Positions 9,401 through 19,100 of a stretch of 22,500 bases of DNA are shown here, piece by piece; within the stretch, counting starts at the first letter, position 1; every line of letters starts with the position of its first letter. Position numbers and translations under genes: made by a program. The notes under the pieces were generated by a model that did no database searches, was not told where the DNA came from, and saw only the letters and a program-made list of their open reading frames with translations. The DNA is from Chromera velia (lineage: Eukaryota; Sar; Chromeraceae): assembly GCA_018398765.1 (NCBI GenBank), contig JAHBMJ010001998.1, forward strand, positions 54,348-76,847. The letters run 5' to 3'.

Positions 9401-12400
9401 CGACAGTTGAACGAGCACACTCCCCCCCCTTCTCCTTCCCTTTTTACACAGCCTCTCCCCACACAGCCCGACAAAGAAATACACATACAGACCTCCAAGG
9501 ATATCCTCTTCCAATCCAAAGGAGACAGAAATTCCAAAGTCCGCAAGGACGGCGTCTCCCCTCTCGGACAGGAGCACGTTCTGTAAGGAAGTAAAAAAAA
9601 AGAGCAGGGGAGAACAGGGGAGAAGAGAAGAGGATACACAAAACGAAAATGCCAAATCGTTGGTGAATCAAACAACGCCTGCTACAAACCAGTAAGAAAA
9701 GCGGAACGAAAGAAGGATCACCAGGGAAGATGCAGAACAGCACCTTCAAAACGTGTCCACACAACAAGAAAAGAAATTAACAGAATCTCAAATGGAAGAA
9801 AATCCAAACCCAATTGACCCCATGCAGCCCACCCACCTACCTACCTACCTGCAGTTTGAGGTCTCTGTGGACGATGCCGTGCGAATGGAGGAAGCACACG
9901 CCTTCGCAGATTTGTCTGACAATCCGTCTGCTTTCCTCTTCGCAGAGATTCCCGTGAACACGTACGTGTCTGCACATGCATCCAATCATCCATCCATCCA
10001 TTCATCCGGCAGGGGCCAGCCCGAAAGGAAAGGATAGAAAAGGAATGTCACAAAGCAGAACGGGGAACAGAAAAAAAGAAAAAGAAAACCTCGAAAACTA
10101 ACAGCGGATGAACCCGTTCTCCGTCGAAGCGGACGAGAAGGAAGAAGGAAGGAAACTCCTCTACCCCTTTTGCTTCGTGAGTCTGTAAAGAAGAAGACGA
10201 TTCACACTTCCATCCCTTGTTAAGACCACTCACTTACTTACGCACTCAATCAATCATTCGATTGAAAAGATGCCCACAGATGTCAATCAAGAGAACCGAA
10301 AACGCAGAAGCAGAGCAAAGAAGACAAAACAAGCTAGTCCCTACTCACTTCAGCAGATCCCCCCCTGCAAGCAACGGAAAGACCAGGGCCTTATGCCGAG
10401 GGCCCTCCTCCACTCCGATCAGACGGATCACGTTCGCCCCTCCCTGCAGAAAGGAAAGGAAACCAGACAGAGAAGAAGAAGAAGGCACATGCACCGGATA
10501 TTTTTTGTAAAACACAAAGCTTATCCTCAAACGACACAAAGGAACCTACGCATTTTCTTTCTGCGCATGTACGAACGAACAGGACTTTCTAATCTAACCG
10601 ATTCCTCCGATCATTCAGGTCTCTTCTCTTCCAACCAAGTGCATGGGTGCATCCCTTCGGGTAAACTGTCTGTCTGTCACATTTTCCACCTTTCGTTCTT
10701 TCAAGTTGAATTCCTCTTCTTTTGCAGTCTGAGACAGACAAATGACCCAAAAATATAACAGACACACAGACAGATAAAGGAAGCGAGCGACGGACCCACC
10801 CTCTGGTGTGCAAAGTCGTTCAACCTGCCGAGAATGGCCCTCTCCTGTCTCATCGTGCGTCGGGCCCTTTTGTCTTCCGTCAGGACTGCATGCATGCATG
10901 TCCCCGGCAGGCAGGAGGCAGGAGGCCAGGAAGGCAAACAGAAGAAACGGAAAGGAAAACAGAAGAGGTCATTTCATCGATCAAGAAGGACCGAGGGCTT
11001 AAAGCCGAAGGTGGCTACTCGAGACAGGCCTGACGTACGTATCTCTTTGGAAAGATGCCCTTCTTCTCGAGAGTCCTCCCCCTCCACACAGCTTCGCCCC
11101 CTTGTTTTCGTTCAAAGATTGGAAGAAAATTTCAAAGAAGCGTTTGAGAATACAGGAGGACGGGAAAGAAAGATGTGGAGAGAGAAAAAATTTTCTCTTC
11201 TGCCTCTTCATCTGCCTGGCCGCCCATCCCCGTGACTGATTGATTGAGTGATTGATTGACTGACCTTTGTTGGGGTAGAACTTCAATGCGACGGGAATTT
11301 CCGTTTCTCTGTGGACGCCTGCAGCCGTAATTAGAAGGAGAATGAATCAGAGAAAGAGCAACAAATGCAGAGCGGGAATAGCAACTCTGTATCCAGACAA
11401 TGAATGGCGGCCAACGCCGAGAGAGAGGACGGAAAAAGAAAGAACCAAACGAAGAGTCTCCCACTTCGTCACTCCAACCCAGAAAGAGAGGTGCAAACGA
11501 AGAGCAGTGGATGAGAGAGAGTGTCTGATTTCCCCCCCCTCCTCTCCTCTCCATCTGAAAAGAATCTTCCTACATCCCGAGATCTTTCTTTGACTTTGTC
11601 ATTACAGACCAGCCCCCACACCCCAAAGACACCCACACACTCTCGGGGGCCCAGTCTTTTTCCCTTCCGTTTTCTCGAAGGGCTGCATGAAATCAATCCA
11701 ACAAATGTGATTGTGAACGCCACATTACATGCATTCAGATTGCTTAATTCGAATAATAGAGAAATAGCTCTCATTTCAGAACGCCGACTGACCAGTCACA
11801 ACTACACCGAAGGCACCGAACCCCAAGATCCTTTTCGGTTTCACGATGTACGGCCCTGCACATGCACAGAGAGATCGAGGGAAGGAAGATGAGGACATAG
11901 GAAATAGAGAAAAGAAGAGAATGAAAAAAAGTGCCGCTCAGGTTGGACAGGCAGAAGGCAAAGACATCAAATAAGTCGGACGGAAAGAATACCTCAAAAA
12001 TTGCTGAAAGAACACAACAAAGAAAGAAAGGAAGCGGGGCACGGGCGCACCCAACAGGCACTAATCGAATACAAAAGTGCAGTCTGGTCTTGGGCGGTAA
12101 AAAAAAAAAAGAAAAAGGGTTTTACAACACGCCCCGATCTCTTTTTTTCTTTCTCATTTTAATTTCCGACCGCCAGCCAGCGACACAGTCCACAGAACGA
12201 AAACGAAGAAAGACCGAAAGACGAAACCCCCGACCCCCCCACCAACCAATAGAGGCAGGAAGGTTTTCGACCGCAGAGGTCCCCTTCGGCTGCCCACTCG
12301 GCGCCCCCCTGGCAGAAGACCGGGGTCTGCAGGCCGGGGGGAAGAGGGGATGAGGAAGTGGGGTGACGAATAAGGAAAATGCGTACAAAAAAGGAGCCGG

Positions 12401-15400
12401 AAAGACAGAAAAGAAAAGGACCGAAGGGAAGGCTGTTGGAGAAAGGCGGCAGAGAGAGATGTCAAAGGGGAAGGGGAGCGCCAGTGAAAGGAAAGGGAAG
12501 GCACATGCCGCCAAACAAGCTTAGTCTGTTGGATTTCTGAAATAAACATTATGGACCAAAGAAAAGAAGAGACATCCATCCATCCATACAGACAGACAGA
12601 CAGACAGATGTTTTCTTTCCCTCCTCTTCTTCAACAGAAAGACAGACACAGACAGACACACACACGCACGCACTCTCATACAGAGAGACTGAGAGTCAAC
12701 AAAGCGATCACAATTCCAACTGACGCTGGCGGCCTAGCGCTGTGGCTTCTTTTCTTTTCGCGTTCTTTCGCCCTCTCTGCCGCCTTCTCCTTCTTCTCCT
12801 CTTCCTCTGCCATTCTCTTTGCCTGCCTGGCCGTGAGGGCTTCCATCCTTTCCTCACTGCAGAGAGGAGAGGGAGGAGAGGGGGTGATTGAGAAAGAGAC
12901 AGAGTGCGAAAAAAAGATGGAGAGACAAAAAAGTCGCTGAGAAAAACTACAAAAGAGACCATGAAATTTTTGAATCCATACTAATGACACAAACGGTTGT
13001 CGCAGACTTGCATCATCGGAACAATGCTTTGGAAAACAAAACGGATCAGCAAGGAGACGGACACTACCGGTCAGTCCACGCAGCTAGAGAGGCCACGTGT
13101 TCTCTCAAAACACACATGCAACTTTTCTTCCGATGTCAAAAAGTCGAGATAATGGAAGGAAAAAAGGAACAAATACAACCGAAGAATCGAATTTCGCATT
13201 GCCGGGTGGCCCCACCGCTCTTCTCTCGAAATGCCTTGATTTTTTCACATTCTTTGAGTGCAAAGATGGAATAAAATGTCATGAAAACAGACTGACTGGC
13301 GTTTCGCCCGTGCAGCCGCAGCTGCCTCGGCAGTTGGTGACAGCCGCGGCCCGCCATGGGGGGCAGGGGCCTCCCGGATAGGGGACGCGCGTGCGAGGAC
13401 CCCACTGGCAGCAGCAGCGTTGGAATTGGAAGAGGAATGAAGGTTCTTGCTGTCTCTGGGCAAACCTGTAGAGAATCTCTGTGGATCCCCCCGGGCAGAC
13501 GACCTTTCTTTTTCTTTTTCTGGCGGCTTGCGGTGGGTGTGCTTAGGCGGGGGGGGACGTGAATTTGCGGGTGAGAGGAAGGAAGGAGCAGCACTTCGCG
13601 ACCGTGCAGCTCCCCCTACCGAGTTTGGCCCATCCCCTCTTTCCCTTTCCCTTTGGGGATGGACATGGGCTCGGGGAACGAGGGGAGACTGCGCACTTCC
13701 CCCCACACGACGATCCGTCCCCCTTCCGCCGCTTGCCTCCTGTCCTTGTGGTGTGCCTGGAGGCAGTCTTCTGGAGGAGGGCGCAGAAGAAGAAGCAGCA
13801 GCAGCTCCCTGAAAGCTCTTCTCTGGGTGGTGGTCTCTGCGACTAGAGTCCTGAGGGGGCCGGTGTAGGCGCCCTCTGTCTTTGTGATGGTAGGGCGGGG
13901 GGCTGCATGCATGACAGGAGAGGAAAGGGACGGGAATGCAGTGGAGCGACAGATAAACAGAGAGAGGAAGAAAGATTAGCTGCATTCATTCAATGAACAC
14001 ACACAGAACATGAAGACGAAGGGAAAACAATTTTGTGCAAATCTCTTTTGAGTGACAAAGGAAATTCCTGTTGAAACATCTTTTCCTTGCATGAGAAGCG
14101 GAGAGCCCAAAAAAGACAATCAAACGAGGCATGTGCGCAGCAGGAAGACACCTGAGAACAGTGTGAAAGGTCAAGCATCTTCAAATCCAATGCGAAAAGA
14201 AAGGAGGACCACAAAAAAAGAGAGCACCCCCTTCTTCTCCTCTCGTGCTCTCCCACCCACCTTGCTACGGAAGGTCGCCTTGCCCTCTTGGATTCTCTCC
14301 CCTTCACCTGAGGGCCCCCTCTGCCCCCCTCTGTAGGAGGAGCACCTGCGCCTGCAGAAGGAGACGAGACAGACGCCCTCCATGAAGCTTCTCTGTCTGT
14401 CCTTTCCTCTTTTCCTCTCTGCAGCTGTTCACAGGGCAAACGCAGAGAAGGAACGGACGCCCCTCTCTCCTTCAGACTTGCCACCACAGCCACCGCCTTC
14501 GCATATCCTCCTTCCATGTCCATCGCGTCCCTCTCCCTCTCAGAGACTTGAGGGGGGCAAGACACACTCCTCGCCGGATTCCCCGTCGCGTCCTGAGGAG
14601 ACGGGAGGAGAAGGGAGGGGAGCGGTGAAGTGCTGTACAGACATAGCAAATCCAATGAAGGTCTTTCAAAATTTGATTCTTCTCAATGGGAGAAAAGAAT
14701 ATGAAACCAAAACAGCACTCGCATGCAGTCATGCAGGAAGAAAGAAACGGGAGGAAGAAAATCACTGCACCCATCAAGGAAGGATCACGGGGATGCAACC
14801 GGAAAGGGCACTCACTCACTCAACTCACTGGCGGGAAAGGAAAGGGAAGAGAAAGGAAGTCCGGGAGGATGAACCAGTGGAAAACGCAGTGAGTGGATGC
14901 ATACGAAAGAGGGCACGCCTGAACTATGAAACGAAAGAATGGGCATGCAAAGACTGCATGTGACAGACACATAGGCAAGAAAGACTCAAATTCTTTGGAA
15001 GAAACCAAGAACCCTGCAGGTCCATTCACCCACTTCGGATCCCACCTTCGATTTATCCGAATTCCGAAAACTCAGCAGCCTTCCAGAGTCTCTTTCTCGG
15101 CCGCTCTCGTTCCCTTTCCCGTGTACGCCCGCCCCCCTGCACACAAAAGAAAATGAAGGGGAGGCTCAACAAGCACTAAGAGGAACACGAACAGGCAAAC
15201 GGAGGATGCTAACGTAAAAAAAAAAACAAATTCACAGAAAGAAAGGGAAAGCGACAAACGGATCATTAAGATCTCCCCTCTTTGTTTTTACCTTCCAGAC
15301 AGAATTTGTTTGTGTCCCTTGACTTTTCATTAATTGCCTCCGACCCCCCCGGCCCCCCATGCACCTGCTGTTGGATTTGTCCTTCTCTCTTTCCAGATTA

Positions 15401-16073
15401 TTGGCCCCCACAAACAGAGAGGGGGACGAGGAGGGTCCCCCCTGCGCATCCCCCCTGTGCTTCCCCCCACCCGCCGGGCCGGTCGACAGTCCGCCCACAG
15501 AGGTCCCTCGAGAGCCTCTGGGGGGGACTCCTGGCTGAGAGCCTGAGGAGAGCCCCCCTGCTCTTCCTCCGCCTCCTCCGGGCTGCTTGCGGGGGGACAT
15601 CGGGGGCCTCTCCCTTCTTCCTCTCTGCATGCAGGCGTTCAGCCGGTTGTTTTTGTCCCCGGCCCTCAAAAGAGAAAAGAAAGCGCATCGATCTACTGCC
15701 TCTCTCGGATCGGATGGATGGATGGATGGACGGATGGATGGATGGACGGATAGATGGATGGATGGATGGATGGATGGAAAGGCTTCACCTCAGTCGGTCA
15801 GTCAGCCAGTAGATCAGTTGGTCGGGTAGCTTTTAATTCTTCATTGACACCTTCAGGCTCGCACTTCCCTTGGAAGACCGAATTCTTTTTTTTTTTCCTC
15901 GTCTCTCATTCCTCTCTTCACAGACCGAAGGAGGACCGGTAGGTTTGTTTGGCGGGCCCCCGCTTCATGCCCTTCCCAAGGTAGTGGAGCAAAAAACGAA
16001 TCGCAAGAGTGATTGACACAAAAAAGCAAACAGGGCAAAGACCCGTTCATACCCACAGCTGGATTCACTTAAA

Positions 16074-16105
<32 letters not shown>

Positions 16106-19100
16106 CAGACTGACAGGAGATTTGGATGATGCCGGAACACGGGCAGACAGAGGAGAGGCCGCGCGGGCTTTGGTCCTTTCGCTCACTCTTCCCTCCCTCC
16201 CCCTCTCTGTCTGTCTCTCTACAGCAACAGAGCGGGACCGCACAGCACCTGCGCCCGTGGCCCTAGAGGATTTCGTGGGAGAGGCCGGGTCCCTCCCCCC
16301 CCCTCCTGCGCTGTTTCGGTCCCTCGGTAATGGACAGAAGGCCTGGAAAGAAGCACGCAGGCAGGCAGGCAGGCCAGCAAGAATGGGAACGTGATTCGTC
16401 TAGAGCTTGAGGGCATGAAGAGAGGTTGGATACAAAAGTCGAGAGAACGAACAAGAGAAGAAAAGAAAAAATCAAAAGAGCGGAGGGACCGAAAAAGACG
16501 AATGGACAGACAGATCCCAATGCAGAGAAGGAAGCCAACCTCCCCCCCCGATTGAAGAAGAAGAAAATGAATGACACGGAGCAAGACAGACAAATGTTAA
16601 CAAACGCTGTTCAAATGCGTACACCGACAACAAGTCCTTCAGGAAATGAGAGGAACACAGAAAGATGTTAGTGCGCCACCCTCTCGATCGATCCTTGCTC
16701 CTCCTTCTCTTATCAAGCCACCCACCCACCCACCCAGGTCTTCGCAGTTCTGCCTACCTGTGCTCTCCTGAGTTGGAGTGACTTGGGTCTCGGAAGTGCT
16801 TGGGGGGGCAGGGACAGAGAGAGATCGAACTGATTCTCCGTCTTGCCTGGATCTGCAGATGCCTCAGCCCCTACAGGGACACCACCACCTCCTCCCTTTT
16901 GGACGTCTCCTTCTGCCTCTGTCTCCCTTTCTTCCTGCGCGATTTCCCTCTCTAGTGAGTTCTCCTCCATGCATGGGGACATCAAACTGCGCTGCTTGCT
17001 CTGCAATCGTGCCAGCACCTCCGCGGCGGCCCTGCTTGAGGGAGTAGACACTGAAACCGCTCCCGTGCCTCCTGCGCCTGTCACAGACCTTTTCCCCCTG
17101 TCTCTGTCCCTGGTGCCAGGGCCCTCCACTGAACCCCGACCCGAGACACCAACAGAACCAGAACCACCACCACCAGCAGCAGAAGAGCGGAACCCGGTGG
17201 ACCGACGCACGGGGAGGGGAGGGGGCGCCTGCACAGAGGGGGAGAGAGACAGAAAGAAGAGAGAGAGACGCGACAAAAATGCAGACAAGCGGACAGAGAC
17301 AGTTAGACCAGAAGTTCCATTTTTGATCCTGCTGGAGGTTGTTACACGTTGTTTTTTGAATGAAGCCATTCAATGAATTCTGAGCCAGAAAGTTATGGAA
17401 AAGGACCCATGCAAATTTTCATTCATGCACGCTTCCCCCTATTTTGTGTATGTGTGAGAGGAACAGACAGAGATGGAGAGAGAGGCGAGACTGACGTTGG
17501 AAAGACCCGAGACCTTCTCAAGCCTTCGGTGTACTGCCGCAAGAGAGGGTGCCTGAATCTGGATCTGCAGCGCACCCAGTTCATTCATCGTTCCCTTATT
17601 CATTCATTAATTCATCCATTCACCCGTGAAAAAAACAGTCTGAGGGCTAGAGCGAAGAATCGGCCAACAGGCCGATGGATTGATCTCAGGGTTGTGACTC
17701 AAGCACTCACACAGACGGAGACATGCAGGCAGGCGCTGGACAACAGAGCACAGCATCAAGCGGCCTCTCCAGAGTCTTAAAAAAACAAAAAAAAGAGCAG
17801 ATACAAAAGCACACTCAGACCAATGCAATACAACGCCGTCAAATCAGTACCTTCCCTACCTACATTGCAAGACGAAGAGAAGAACCAGGCATGCAACAGC
17901 TAGTCTGACATGCATGGATGCATGGAAGTTCCACTTGATTGATGTTCCTCTGCAGACAGAGGGGATGAGGCAAGCACTGGATGTCAACACCAGCCCCCCC
18001 ATTCGGACTTTCTTCCTTCCTACCTTCTTGTAACGACCCTCAACCCCTCATCATTCCCCCCCACTCACCTGTGAAGACGCCGTGAATGCTCCCTTGCTTT
18101 CACCTCTTTGCTGTCCCCCCCTCTCTTTCTCCTTCTCGCTCTCCATCAAATTCTCTCTGCCCCCAATCCCCGCAGCCCAACAACCCCCTTCCTCAACACC
18201 CTCCATTTGCACCTGTGCCTCTCCACCACAAACTCTCATGGGCAAAACCCCAGTTCCCCCCTGTTCCTGCTCAACTTCTAACGACTCCCCCACTCCCCCC
18301 ACAGCAACCCCCCCCCTTCCCCTCCGAATAGAAGACAGAGCATGAGCAGAGAGACCAGAACAACCTTCCCCGTAGGACTCTCTCGCAACAACCGCGTGCG
18401 CCTGCTGTGCCTCCCGGACCTCCGCAGCAACAGAAGAAGACGCGATGGAAATTTTGAACGACGACACACGCCCGTTCTGGAGGTGTGCTCCTCCTGTGAC
18501 AGCAGCAGGTTTGCCAGAAGAAACTTTCCCCCCACCTCTCTCGTCACCCACAGCTCCTTCACCTTCCTCGCGTTTTCCCTTCATCTGTCCATCAGAATGG
18601 TCCCCCCTAACCTTCACGGGGCCCGACGCAGACTGTCCCTCCCCTCCTGCCCCCCCACGTCGACCAATCCCGTCCTTTTTTGAATCCGTCGCTGTGGAAT
18701 GAGCAGCAGAGACGCGAGCTGACCCCTCACTCTTTTGGTGCTCCTGTCGAGAGAGGGAAAGGACACGATGGCCTCCTTGTGCCTGAGAGAGAGAAGGCTC
18801 CCTTCGAGATACCCTCCCTCCTCCACTTTCGGTTCTTTCCTTCCTGTCCCTCTCCCTCCCCCTCTCTCGACTAGCGACCACCCCCCCCACACCAGAGGGA
18901 CCGGAGGTAGAAGAGGCAGAACCGAATGACCTTCTCGGCACGCCCTCTCTTCCGTGCCCCTTCAAAAGAAAGTTTGAGGCTCTGCTGACTGCCGAAGTTT
19001 TGTTGGATGTCTTCTCTCTCTCCTTCTCAGCCACACCCTCGCCGAATCCCTCTGCTCTCTGTCTCCCACGGAGATGGGGCTGATGGCTTCCCCGCCTGCA

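Noticed and set aside
11620-11690. Candidate glycine-loop exon reading VGVFGVWG on the minus strand
   Set aside because: It only loosely resembles the loop, and the perfect LGFGAFGVV exon at 11793-11855 splices in phase to the VALK exon.
12122-12246. Continuation of kinase exon 14 to the stop at 12122
   Set aside because: The sequence turns into basic low-complexity residues, and a phase-correct donor links it to the glycine-loop exon.
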